Shown piece after piece: positions 34,076 through 42,611 of a stretch of 64,000 nucleotides of DNA; the stretch's first letter is position 1, and every line of letters begins with the position of its first letter. The DNA comes from DATJPY01 sp035506135 (GTDB taxonomy: Bacteria; Myxococcota_A; UBA9160; PR03), in contig DATJPY010000087.1 in the NCBI GenBank assembly GCA_035506135.1, positions 62,001-126,000 on the forward strand. The letters run 5' to 3'. The notes beneath the pieces were generated by a model. The model saw only the letters and a program-made list of their open reading frames with translations. It searched no databases and had not been told where the DNA came from. The translations under genes and the position numbers were made by a program.

Positions 34076-36379
34076 TTGGCGGGAGCGCAACGGATCGAGG
34101 CGGCGGGCGGTCTCGCGCTCGAGATCGCGGGCGGCGCGGCGCGCATCGGCTGGCGCGAGCCCGACTGGCTCGGGCCCCTCGGGCTCTGCATCCGCGCGGA
34201 TGGGGGCGGCGCGTCGCCCCGGATCGCCGGCGCGAGACACTTCGAAGGTGCGGACGACCTCGGCGTGTTCGAGGCCCTCGATCTGGTCTGGGACCCGGCT
34301 CCGCCGCTCGCCGTCCGCACCGAGGCGCGCGCGTATCGCGAGCGACCGGTCCTGGTGCTGCGGCTCGAGGCGTCGGCGGAGCTGGTCGATCTGGCGACGC
34401 GCGCCTTCGACGAGCCGGCCGTGGCGTGGCCGTGGCTTCGCCCGGCGCAGCGCGCGGCGGGTGGAGTCCCCGACGGCACCCGCGCCTTCGGCCACCAGTA
34501 CACCGAGTTCGCGATGCCGACGCAGTCGGATCCCTCGCTCGCCGGCTTCTTCCTGCTGCCCTTCCGCCCTGCGGTCGTGGAGCCGCTCTGGCTGCTGGCT
34601 CCCGACGGACGCGCGCTGCTGCTCGCTCCGATCGATGGCTTCCACGAGCAGGTGATCGCGGTGCCCCGGTCGGGCGAGGCGGCCGCGGCAGGCGTGCGCT
34701 GCGGCTGGCACGGCGACCTCGACCGCGTCCCGGCGGGCTTCGCCACCGAGCTGGCCGTCTGGGCGGGCAGCGGTCCGCGCGCCAGCCTCGACGCCTGGGG
34801 TGGCTTCCTCCGCGAGCGACACCGGACGGTGAGGCCCGGCCGCTACGCGGACGCGCTCGGCGCGCGCCTCTCCTACTGGACCGACAACGGCGCCGCGTAC
34901 TGGTATCGGAGCGAGCCGGGGAAGGGCGTCGAGGGCACGCTGGTGGCGGCGGCCGAGTCGCTGCGCGCGGCTCGTGTCCCGTTCGGCGCCTTCCAGCTCG
35001 ATTCGTGGTTCTACCCGCACGAGAAGCTGCGGCCGTTCGACCTCGACGACGAGTACGCGGTGCCGCCGACGGGGCTCCTCACCTGGGAGCCGCGCCCGGA
35101 CATCCTGCCGGGCGGCATCCCCGCGCTGCGCGCGGAGCTCGGCGACCCGCCGCTGGTGACGCACTGCCGCCACTTCGCGAGCGCCTCGCCGTACTTCGAG
35201 CACTTCGAGGCGTGGCGCGACGGCGAACGCGCCCACCCGACCGGGCCCGCGCTCTACGAGCGCCTGCTCGACCAGGCTGCCGGCTGGGGAGTCGAGACCT
35301 TCGAGCACGACTGGCTCGTCGAGTGCTTCCTCGGCGTGCGTGGGCTGCGCGAGGTGCCGGGCCGCGCGCGCGCCTGGCAGGAAGGGCTCGATCGCGCGGC
35401 GCGCGAGCGCGGCATGACGCTTCAGTGGTGCATGGCGTCGCCCGCCGATTTCCTCCAGACGGTGACGCTCCAGAATGTCACCTCCATCCGCACCAGCGGA
35501 GACTACCGGTACCTGATCGGCCCCGCGGCGCTCTGGGCGTGGTTCCTGTACGGGAACGCGCTGGCGCGCGCGCTCGGTCTCCTCCCCTACAAGGACGTGT
35601 TCCTCTCGAGCCGCGACGGTTCCGGGCTCGACGGCGATCCGCACGCCGAGGTGGAGGCGCTGCTCGCCGCGCTCTCCGCGGGTCCGGTCGGGATCGGCGA
35701 TCGCATCGGTCGCAGCGACCGCGCGCTGATCCTGCGCACCTGCCGCGAGGACGGCGTGCTGGTGAAGGCCGATGCGCCGATCGCGGCCCTCGATCGCTCG
35801 TTCCGCGGACACGCGGTGCTCGAGCCGAACCCCCTGATCGGCGCGACCCACTCCGAGCATCCGGCGGGCCGCTGGCACTACGTGGCGAGCCTGAACGCGT
35901 GGCGCGGCCAGGGTCCGCTTCGGTTCCGCGTCGCGCTCGCCGATCTCGGAGCGCAAGCGCCCGCGGCTCCGGTCGTCGCGTTCGACTGGCGCAGCGGTCG
36001 CGCCGCGCGCATCGATCCCGGCGGCGGCTTCGACCTCGAGCTGGCGCCGCTCGACTGGGATTACCGGGTGCTGTGTCCCCTGCTGGCCGGCGAGATCGCC
36101 GTGCTCGGCGATCCGACCCGCTACGCGACCGCCGGCGATCGGCGGATCGCGGGGATCCGGTCGACCGGGAGCGGCGCGGCGCTCGACGTCGCCGGCGCGC
36201 CCGGTGAGCGCGTGCGCGTCGCAGGCTGGGCGGCGCGGCGCCCAGCGCGCGCGGCGGGCTGGGAGCCGCGCGGCGCGCTCTCGCCGGACCTCTCGTGGGA
36301 CGGCGCGGCGCAGCGCTTCGAGCTCGCCCTCGAGCTCGGCCCGAGCGGCTGGGCGCGCCTGCGGATCGACGCGGGATGA
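34076..36379 (+). CDS. Glycosidase-like protein (GH-D/GH31-type barrel)
   Basis: The protein has about 767 residues. The N-terminal third is beta-rich, like the super-sandwich of alpha-galactosidases. A barrel region follows with YWTDNGAAYWY, then FQLDSWFY containing D309 and EHDWL containing D412, which may be the nucleophile and acid/base. The barrel continues with TSIRTSGDYRY and a beta-rich tail. This layout recalls retaining glycosidases of clan GH-D or GH31, including raffinose-synthase-like proteins. There is no signal peptide. The best start is TTG, six bases after the egtD stop. The ATG of the sugar kinase overlaps its stop. Exact family and substrate are unknown. Confidence 0.55.
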   Translation: MAGAQRIEAAGGLALEIAGGAARIGWREPDWLGPLGLCIRADGGGASPRIAGARHFEGADDLGVFEALDLVWDPAPPLAVRTEARAYRERPVLVLRLEASAELVDLATRAFDEPAVAWPWLRPAQRAAGGVPDGTRAFGHQYTEFAMPTQSDPSLAGFFLLPFRPAVVEPLWLLAPDGRALLLAPIDGFHEQVIAVPRSGEAAAAGVRCGWHGDLDRVPAGFATELAVWAGSGPRASLDAWGGFLRERHRTVRPGRYADALGARLSYWTDNGAAYWYRSEPGKGVEGTLVAAAESLRAARVPFGAFQLDSWFYPHEKLRPFDLDDEYAVPPTGLLTWEPRPDILPGGIPALRAELGDPPLVTHCRHFASASPYFEHFEAWRDGERAHPTGPALYERLLDQAAGWGVETFEHDWLVECFLGVRGLREVPGRARAWQEGLDRAARERGMTLQWCMASPADFLQTVTLQNVTSIRTSGDYRYLIGPAALWAWFLYGNALARALGLLPYKDVFLSSRDGSGLDGDPHAEVEALLAALSAGPVGIGDRIGRSDRALILRTCREDGVLVKADAPIAALDRSFRGHAVLEPNPLIGATHSEHPAGRWHYVASLNAWRGQGPLRFRVALADLGAQAPAAPVVAFDWRSGRAARIDPGGGFDLELAPLDWDYRVLCPLLAGEIAVLGDPTRYATAGDRRIAGIRSTGSGAALDVAGAPGERVRVAGWAARRPARAAGWEPRGALSPDLSWDGAAQRFELALELGPSGWARLRIDAG

Positions 36380-37383
36380 GCCGGGTGCGCACGGTCGTCG
36401 CCAGCGCGCCCGCGCGGGCCAACCTGATCGGGAACCCCTCCGATCTCTACGGCGGCGCCGTGCTCGCCTGCTCGGTGGCCTGTCGCGCGCGGGTCGCGCT
36501 GACGTCGGCCCCCCGCCTCGAGCTGGCGGTCGGCGGCGACGTCGCGCGCGTCGACGGCCGTGGCGACCTCGCGCTCCGGGGCGACGTCTTCGACGTGGCG
36601 CGCGCGGCGCTCGCGTCGGAGCCGGACCTCCCGGCGGCGCGCGTCGCCTACGAGAGCGAGATTCCCTTCGGCAGCGGCCTCGCGGGCTCTACGGCGCTCC
36701 TCGCCGCGCTCCTGCGCGCGCTCGCGGCCTGGCGCGGCGATTCGCCCGGTCCCTACGACGCCGCCGAGCGCTCGCGGTCGGTGGAGCGCGACCTGCTCGG
36801 CGTCGCGTGCGGCTGGGTCGACCACTATCTGTGCAGCTTCGGCGGCCTCCGCTACGTCGATCTGCGCGGCAAGCAGCACGAGGGGCGCCCGCCGGGCGAG
36901 CCGTTCGCGACGGTCGAGGACCTCGCCGCCTTCGTGCCGCACCTGCCGTTCGTGCTCGCCTTCACGGGGGTGTCGCACCGGTCGGGCTCGGTGCACGGCC
37001 CGATCCGCGCGCGCTGGGAGCGCGGCGAGTCGGAGGTGGTGAAGGCCTACGAGCGCGTCGGCGAGATCGCTCGCGAGGGCAAGACCGCGCTGCTGCGCGC
37101 CGACTGGGAGCGCCTCGGCGCGCTCATGAACGAGAATCACGCGATCCAGCGCCGGCTCGGCGGCTCGGGCGAAGCGAACGAGCGCCTCGTCGGCGCGGCC
37201 CTCGGGGCCGGCGCGCTCGGCGCCAAGCTGGCGGGCGCCGGCGGGGGCGGCACCATCGTCGCGCTCTGGCCCCGCGGCGACGCCGCGCCGCTCGAGTCCG
37301 CGCTGCGCGCCGCCGGCGCCGCGTCGCTGCATCGACCCGAGGTGTGTGCCGGCGTCGCGCTCGAACGCGACGACGACGTCTAG
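36376..37383 (+). CDS. GHMP-family sugar kinase
   Basis: The protein has 335 residues. The ATP-binding motif 2 is PFGSGLAGSTA (97-107), and the C-terminal motif 3 is KLAGAGGGGT. The N-terminal block APARANLIGNPSDLYGGAV is closest to glucuronokinase-like and related sugar-1-kinases rather than to homoserine or mevalonate kinases. It probably phosphorylates a free sugar. Because its ATG overlaps the stop of the glycosidase-like gene, the released sugar may be its substrate; this is inference. The crotonase gene follows after nine bases. Confidence 0.82.
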   Translation: MSRVRTVVASAPARANLIGNPSDLYGGAVLACSVACRARVALTSAPRLELAVGGDVARVDGRGDLALRGDVFDVARAALASEPDLPAARVAYESEIPFGSGLAGSTALLAALLRALAAWRGDSPGPYDAAERSRSVERDLLGVACGWVDHYLCSFGGLRYVDLRGKQHEGRPPGEPFATVEDLAAFVPHLPFVLAFTGVSHRSGSVHGPIRARWERGESEVVKAYERVGEIAREGKTALLRADWERLGALMNENHAIQRRLGGSGEANERLVGAALGAGALGAKLAGAGGGGTIVALWPRGDAAPLESALRAAGAASLHRPEVCAGVALERDDDV

Positions 37384-37392
37384 GAGGAAGCC

Positions 37393-38247
37393 TTGGCCTA
37401 CGAGACCCTGCTGACCGATCTCCGCGACCGCGTGCTGACGGTCACGCTGAATCGCCCGGAGCGGCTCAACGCCTTCACCACCCAGATGATGCTCGACTGG
37501 CTCCATCTGCTCGACGCGATCGACGCCGACGACGAGGTGCGCGCCGTGATCGTCACCGGCGCCGGCCGCGGCTTCTGTGCCGGCGCCGACCTCGGCGGCG
37601 GCGGCGAGACCTTCGATGCCAGCCGCGAGACGCGCATCGACGAGCACCGCGACGGGGGCGGGCGCGTCACGCTCCGGCTCTTCGAGTGCCGGAAGCCCGT
37701 CATTGCGGCGATCAACGGGCCCGCGGTGGGCGTCGGCGTCACCATGACGCTGCCCATGGACGTGCGGCTGGCGAGCGAGGAGGCGCGCTTCGGCTTCGTC
37801 TTCGCGCGCCGCGGCATCGTGCCCGAGGCCGCGAGCTCCTGGTTCCTGCCGCGCGTGGTCGGGATCTCGCAGGCGATGGAGTGGGTCGCGACCGGGCGCG
37901 TCTTCGGCGCCGCCGAGGCGCTGGCCGGGCGGCTGGTCTCGCGGGTGCTGCCGCCGGCGGAGCTGCTCCCGGCGGCGCGCGCGCTGGCGCGCGAGATCGC
38001 CGACAACACGAGCGCGGTGTCGGTGGCGCTGGCGCGCCAGATGCTCTGGAAGATGCTCGGCGCCGACCACCCGATGGCGGCGCACCGGGTCGACTCGAAG
38101 GCGATCTACTCGATGGGGCGCTCGGCCGACGCCTACGAGGGCGTGCAGAGCTTCCTCGAGAAGCGGCCGCCGCGCTTCGCGATGAAGGTGTCGAGCGAGA
38201 TGCCGGCCTTCTTCCCGTGGGAGAAGGAGCGCACCTTCTCCGAGTAG
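37393..38247 (+). CDS. Enoyl-CoA hydratase/isomerase (crotonase) family protein
   Basis: The protein has 284 residues and the crotonase fold. The oxyanion-hole blocks are RGFCAGADL and AINGPAVGVGVTMTLPMD, and the acid-base region reads RRGIVPEAASSWFLPR, with Glu in the usual catalytic place. Such enzymes hydrate, isomerise or cleave CoA thioesters. The start is TTG, chosen because AGGAGGAAG lies directly before it. It is the last gene of the run beginning at egtB, though its chemistry seems unrelated to ergothioneine. It ends tail to tail with the GFA gene. Confidence 0.9.
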   Translation: MAYETLLTDLRDRVLTVTLNRPERLNAFTTQMMLDWLHLLDAIDADDEVRAVIVTGAGRGFCAGADLGGGGETFDASRETRIDEHRDGGGRVTLRLFECRKPVIAAINGPAVGVGVTMTLPMDVRLASEEARFGFVFARRGIVPEAASSWFLPRVVGISQAMEWVATGRVFGAAEALAGRLVSRVLPPAELLPAARALAREIADNTSAVSVALARQMLWKMLGADHPMAAHRVDSKAIYSMGRSADAYEGVQSFLEKRPPRFAMKVSSEMPAFFPWEKERTFSE

Positions 38248-38248
38248 A

Positions 38249-39085
38249 TCACGCGGGCGCGCCCTCGGGATGCCGGGGGAGCGCGTCGGCGATCTCGAAC
38301 CACGGTGCCTTGCTGCCGACGAAGATGTGCTCGCGCGGGCGGATGCCGGGGTCGTCGTCGAGCGCGGCCATGGGCGTGACGACGTAGTCGCGGCTCGCAT
38401 CGACGCGCGGGACCTTGGACCCGCAGCTCCCGCAGAACCACTGCGCGAAGAATTTCGCGTCGGGCAGCTTGAACTTGACGACCCGGTCGGCGCCGCGCTC
38501 GAAGCGGAGCTCGGCGACGCGGTTCGCCATGTTCGAGGCGTGCGCCGCCGAGCGTGCCTTGCGACAGCGGCTGCAGTGGCAGTGGCGCGCGAAGAAGGGC
38601 GGCGCGTCGAGCGCGAAGGCGACGGCGCCGCAATTGCAGCTCCCGTGGATCGCGGCGCCCGCGTGCGCGTGCGGCCGATCGGGCAGCACCGGGGCGTCGA
38701 TGCCCGGCGGGTAGGCATCGAAGCGCGGGAGGGCGTCCGGGATGTCGTACCAGCCCGCCTTCGACGCGGCGAAGATGTGGGCCTGCGGGCGGACGCCGGG
38801 ATCTCCGTCGAGGTTGCCGGCGGGCAGGAACACCGTGCCCTCGAACGGATCTCCGGGCACCACCGAGCCGCAGCGCGCGCAGAAGCCGCGGAAGAAGCCG
38901 GGCGACGACTCCCACCTCCCGATCGGCCCGCCGCGCAGTCGGAATCCCGCGGCCGGCGCCATCGCGTAGGTCGCGAACGCCGCGCCGTGCGCCTTGCGAC
39001 ACCGCGAGCAGTGGCAGTGCGACATCCGGTCGAGCGGGCCGTCGATCTCCCAGGTGATGCCTCCGCACAGACAGCTCGACTGCAT
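38249..39085 (-). CDS. Protein with two tandem GFA domains
   Basis: The protein has 278 residues made of two copies of the GFA fold (about 1-135 and 145-275). Each copy carries the zinc-binding cysteine pattern: SSCLCGG or GSCNCGA, then HCHCSRCRK, then FCARCGS or FCGSCGS. GFA domains were first linked to glutathione-formaldehyde adduct formation, but most members have unknown roles. A GGAGGAGG sequence before the ATG supports this start over one 21 bases upstream. It is the last of four leftward genes after UbiA, the CDF transporter and the methyltransferase. Confidence 0.85.
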   Translation of the reverse strand: MQSSCLCGGITWEIDGPLDRMSHCHCSRCRKAHGAAFATYAMAPAAGFRLRGGPIGRWESSPGFFRGFCARCGSVVPGDPFEGTVFLPAGNLDGDPGVRPQAHIFAASKAGWYDIPDALPRFDAYPPGIDAPVLPDRPHAHAGAAIHGSCNCGAVAFALDAPPFFARHCHCSRCRKARSAAHASNMANRVAELRFERGADRVVKFKLPDAKFFAQWFCGSCGSKVPRVDASRDYVVTPMAALDDDPGIRPREHIFVGSKAPWFEIADALPRHPEGAPA

Positions 39086-39102
39086 GGACCCTCCTCCTTC
39101 CC

Positions 39103-39858
39103 TCATCCTTCCAACCCGTAGCGACCGTGCCGACGCGCCGCACAGTGGATCGACACGCCGAAGGGCAGCGCCATCCGCCGCCAGCCCGCGGCCTCGATGC
39201 GCATGGCGGCGTCGAGGAGCGTGTTGCGCGGGCCACCGGGCGGTGCGACCGGGTCGAAGTCGCGGCCCTCGGGCGAGAGCCCGAGGCGCCGCGCCGCCCA
39301 CACCGCCGGGAAGAGCAGCGTGTTCCAGTGCGTGAGCCGCAGCACCTCGAAGCCGCTGGCCTCGACGAGCCGGCGCAGATCGCGCGCGCGGAAGCGGCGC
39401 GCCGTCATCACGGCGTGGTCGTGCGCGCTCCACAGCGCGTCCGAGGCCGGCACGTCGAGCAGCAGCAGCCCGCCGGGCCGGAGCACGCGGTGGCACTCTC
39501 CGAGGGCGACGGCCGGGTCGGCCACCCACTGGTGGTAGATCACCGACGCCGAGAGCACGACCTCGAAGGAGCCCTCGGCGAAGGGGAGGGCGCTCACGTC
39601 GCCGCGCACCAGCGCGCGCAGCCCACGGCGCCGGCAGTGCGCCAGCGCCGCGTCGGCCCGGTCGAGCCCGACGCGGGCGCCGGGGCCGGGCAGGTGCGCG
39701 AGGTTGCCGCCGGTGCCGCAGCCCGCGTCGAGGATCGCCGCCTCGCGCCATCCCGGCTGGAAGCGCTCGAGATGCCACCGCAGCACCCGCCGCAGCGCGA
39801 GATACCACCAGTGCGCCGCCTCGACACGGAACAGCGTCTCGTACTCGCCCGGCTGCAT
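39103..39858 (-). CDS. Class I SAM-dependent methyltransferase
   Basis: The protein has 251 residues. The SAM-binding motif I is ILDAGCGTGGN (42-52), followed by an acidic residue in GLDRAD at the end of strand 2 and motif IV SFEVVLSASVIYHQ with the post-motif LRPGG turn. The tail contains basic and aromatic residues. It fits small-molecule or lipid methyltransferases such as those acting on quinones or polyketides. Close packing with the UbiA prenyltransferase operon suggests a prenylated aromatic substrate, but the gene also stands next to a metal exporter, so this is only a hypothesis. Confidence 0.84.
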   Translation of the reverse strand: MQPGEYETLFRVEAAHWWYLALRRVLRWHLERFQPGWREAAILDAGCGTGGNLAHLPGPGARVGLDRADAALAHCRRRGLRALVRGDVSALPFAEGSFEVVLSASVIYHQWVADPAVALGECHRVLRPGGLLLLDVPASDALWSAHDHAVMTARRFRARDLRRLVEASGFEVLRLTHWNTLLFPAVWAARRLGLSPEGRDFDPVAPPGGPRNTLLDAAMRIEAAGWRRMALPFGVSIHCAARRHGRYGLEG

Positions 39859-39861
39859 CGG

Positions 39862-40776
39862 CTATGCGGCGGGTCGCGTCACGTCGGGCTCGAGGTAGAT
39901 GACGCGGGCCTCCGGGACCTCGGCCCGCACGCGCGCCTCCACCCCGTCGATGCTGCGCGCGAGCGCCGCGACGTCGAGGTCGGCGGCAAACTCGAGCTTG
40001 GCGCCGAGCAGCAGCTCGTCGGGTCCGAGGTGCAGCGTGCGCATGTGGATCAGGCGGCGCACCGAAGGGGCCGACTCGATCGCGGCCCGGATGCGCGCCT
40101 CGACAGCGGACGACGCGGCCTCGCCGATCAGCAGGCTCTTCATCTCGGTGGCGAGCACGGCCGCGATCGCGCCGAGCAGGAGCCCGATCGCGATGCTCCC
40201 GACCGCGTCGAAGCGCGCCTCGCCGGTCGCGACCGCGAGCGCGACGCCCGCGAGGGCGAAGCCGAGGCCGAGCAGCGCGCCGACGTCCTCGAGCAGCACC
40301 ACGGGCAGCTCGGGGCTCTTGGCGCGCCGCACGAAGCTCCACCAGCCCTCGGTGCCGCGCACCGCGTTCGCCTCGCGCGCGGCGGTGCGCAGCGAGAAGC
40401 TCTCGAGGGCGATCGCCGCGAGCAGCACCGCGAAGGCCCAGGCCGGCGAGTCGATCACGTGCGGATGCAGGAGCTTCTCGACGCCTTCGGCGACCGCGAA
40501 GATCGCGCCGAGGCTGAAGAGCAGCATCGCGACGACGAAGGCCCAGAAGTAGCGCTCGCGGCCGTAGCCGAACGGATGCTGCAGGCTCGGCGCCCGGCGC
40601 GCGCGCCGCGCGCCGAGCAGGAGCAGCGCCTGGTTGCCCGTGTCGGCGAGCGAGTGCACCGACTCGGCCAGCATCGAGGCGGCGCCGGTCGCCAGGAAGG
40701 CCGCGAACTTCGCGGCGGCGATCCCGAGGTTGGCGAGGAACGCGGCGATGACCGCCCGCTGGCTGCCCTCGTGCAC
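39862..40776 (-). CDS. Cation diffusion facilitator (CDF) transporter
   Basis: The protein has 304 residues and six membrane helices. The metal site appears in ESVHSLADTGNQ (H-x3-D in helix 2) and in the paired helix 5 residues near GLGFALAG with its own D. HPFGYGRERYFWAF is the CDF signature after helix 2. The C-terminal cytoplasmic domain (about 225-300) forms the usual dimer fold. It exports Zn2+, Fe2+ or similar ions out of the cytoplasm. The start is GTG, five bases after the UbiA stop. It is probably transcribed with the UbiA gene. Confidence 0.87.
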   Translation of the reverse strand: MHEGSQRAVIAAFLANLGIAAAKFAAFLATGAASMLAESVHSLADTGNQALLLLGARRARRAPSLQHPFGYGRERYFWAFVVAMLLFSLGAIFAVAEGVEKLLHPHVIDSPAWAFAVLLAAIALESFSLRTAAREANAVRGTEGWWSFVRRAKSPELPVVLLEDVGALLGLGFALAGVALAVATGEARFDAVGSIAIGLLLGAIAAVLATEMKSLLIGEAASSAVEARIRAAIESAPSVRRLIHMRTLHLGPDELLLGAKLEFAADLDVAALARSIDGVEARVRAEVPEARVIYLEPDVTRPAA

Positions 40777-40780
40777 GGCT

Positions 40781-41830
40781 CTACAGGAAGACCGGACGGA
40801 TCGCGTTGGCGACCAGGCCGAGCACCAGGAGTCCACCGGCCAGGCGCGTCAGCAGGAAGGCCCAGGCCACGTACCAGAGCGGCCAGATCGGGAAGCTCGG
40901 AGGCGCTGCGGCGGGCCGCGGCTGCGCGAAGACCCGCAGCACGCGCACGAGACGAGGGACGGCCGCGAAGGCGGCGAGCGTCCAGACGCCGAGCGTCCCG
41001 GTCAGGACGAGCAGCGCCAACACCGCGAAGAAGGAGATGAGGAGCGCCTGCGCCACCCAGCGCGCCTGCGCCTCGCCGAGGATCACCGGCAGCGTGCGGA
41101 TTCCCTTCGCCGTGTCCGCCTCGATCTTGTCGATGTGCTTGCCGAACAGCACGGTCGTGACGAGCAGCGCGTACGGCAGGCTCGCCGCCCACACCCAGGC
41201 GGGCGCGGTACCGGTCGTCACGAAGTAGGTCCCGGCGATCATCAAGGGGCCCCACACCAGGAAGACGCCCGGCTCGCCGAGCCCGCGGTGCTTCAGGCGG
41301 AGCGGAGGCGCCACGTAGAAGACGCTGATGAAGAGCCCGGAGAGCGCGAAGGCGACCACGGGCCATCCCCACGCCCGCGCGAGGTGCACGAGGATCGCGA
41401 GATCGACCAGGTTGACGAGGGCGATCGCGAGCACGAGCCCGCGCCGCGAGATGAGTCCGGAGAGGATCGGGTGCGGCGCGTACTGGCCGCGGACGTAGCT
41501 CGCCGAGTCGACGCCGCCCTCGAGGTCGAACCAGTCGTTGATCATGTTGTTGGCGGCGTGGGCGAGGACCAGCCCGACCAGCGCCTCGGCGAAGAGACCC
41601 CAGTGCGCGGTGGCCGGGGTCGGCCCTGCGACCGCCAGCAGGCCGCCGATCAGCGCCGACGTGATCGTCATCGGGAAGACGCTCGCGCGCGTGATCAGGA
41701 GCCAGCGCGAGACGCGGTCCATCTCGGCGCCGGGCGCGAGGTTCTGCGTGCGCAGCACGTCGGCCCAGTTGCGCCACGCGGGGCGCCGCGCGGGCGACTC
41801 TCGCGCGATGGTCTCGCTGGCCGACGCCAT
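40781..41830 (-). CDS. UbiA-family prenyltransferase
   Basis: The protein has 349 residues and about nine membrane helices. The first Asp-rich motif is NNMINDWFDLEGGVD (D99, D102, D108). The second lies in GKHIDKIEADTAKGI (D234, D239). These bind the diphosphate of a polyprenyl donor through Mg2+. The family adds prenyl chains to an aromatic acid, as in ubiquinone or menaquinone synthesis, or to heme. The start ATG is the first credible one. It heads a leftward run with the CDF transporter, methyltransferase and GFA genes and is divergent from a GNAT gene. Confidence 0.87.
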   Translation of the reverse strand: MASASETIARESPARRPAWRNWADVLRTQNLAPGAEMDRVSRWLLITRASVFPMTITSALIGGLLAVAGPTPATAHWGLFAEALVGLVLAHAANNMINDWFDLEGGVDSASYVRGQYAPHPILSGLISRRGLVLAIALVNLVDLAILVHLARAWGWPVVAFALSGLFISVFYVAPPLRLKHRGLGEPGVFLVWGPLMIAGTYFVTTGTAPAWVWAASLPYALLVTTVLFGKHIDKIEADTAKGIRTLPVILGEAQARWVAQALLISFFAVLALLVLTGTLGVWTLAAFAAVPRLVRVLRVFAQPRPAAAPPSFPIWPLWYVAWAFLLTRLAGGLLVLGLVANAIRPVFL

Positions 41831-41915
41831 GGTCCCCTCCGACGGATTCGCCGCGAGCCTAGCGGATCGCCCCGGGCTTGGGGACGCTACGAGCGGTCGA
41901 GCGATGGAGGAGCGA

Positions 41916-42554
41916 ATGGACGGTGGGCCGCTCTCCTTTCGCGAGGCCTCGCGAGCGGACGCGGACTGCGTCGCAGAGATCGTGGGTGGCGATCCGTCGC
42001 CGGAATCGATCGGTGTCTGCGGCGACCGCGAGCGGGCGCGCGCGTTCGGGATGGCGCTCGCACGAGCGAGCCTGCTCGAGGGTGAGGTACGCACGACCGT
42101 CGTCGAGCTCGAGGGCCGGCCCGTCGCCGTCCTGCAGACGACGGACGGGGTCGGCGACGTCCGCATCACCCGGTCGACCGCGGCGATCGCACTGCGCGTC
42201 TTCGGCCTGCTCGGCGTGCCGGGCCTGCTGTTTCGGGCGCGGGCTCGCGCGCGCGTCGCGATCCGACCTCCTCGCGATGCGCTCCACATCCACGAGCTGC
42301 ACGTGGCCCGCGATCTGCGCGGGCGCGGCATCGGACGCGACGTGCTTCGCTACGCCGAGGCGCAGGCGCGCGCGCGCAGGCGCCCGCAGCTCTCGCTCAC
42401 GACGACGACCGACAATCCCGCGCGCCGGCTCTACGAGCGCGCGGGGTTCCGCGTCGTCGAGACCCGCACCGACCCGGTCTACCGCCGCCTCACGGGAATC
42501 GACGGCCGACATCTGATGATCAAGGCGCTCGAGGCGATCGCGCCCGGGCCCTAG
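41916..42554 (+). CDS. GNAT family N-acetyltransferase
   Basis: The protein has 212 residues. The acetyl-CoA motif A is ELHVARDLRGRGIGRDVLRYAE, with the pyrophosphate-binding RGRGIG loop, and motif B is TTDNPARRLYERAGFRVVE. Both are well conserved. The acceptor is unknown. The ATG at 41916 was chosen because GGAGG (41906-41910) stands five bases before it; an in-frame ATG at 41904 is the alternative. It is unrelated in sequence to the GNAT at 6284 apart from the common fold. Confidence 0.86.
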   Translation: MDGGPLSFREASRADADCVAEIVGGDPSPESIGVCGDRERARAFGMALARASLLEGEVRTTVVELEGRPVAVLQTTDGVGDVRITRSTAAIALRVFGLLGVPGLLFRARARARVAIRPPRDALHIHELHVARDLRGRGIGRDVLRYAEAQARARRRPQLSLTTTTDNPARRLYERAGFRVVETRTDPVYRRLTGIDGRHLMIKALEAIAPGP

Positions 42555-42611
42555 GGTCGCCGCGACGACGCGCCGCGCCCCCTCCGCTATCTGTTCTGCA
42601 GGAGCCGGCGG

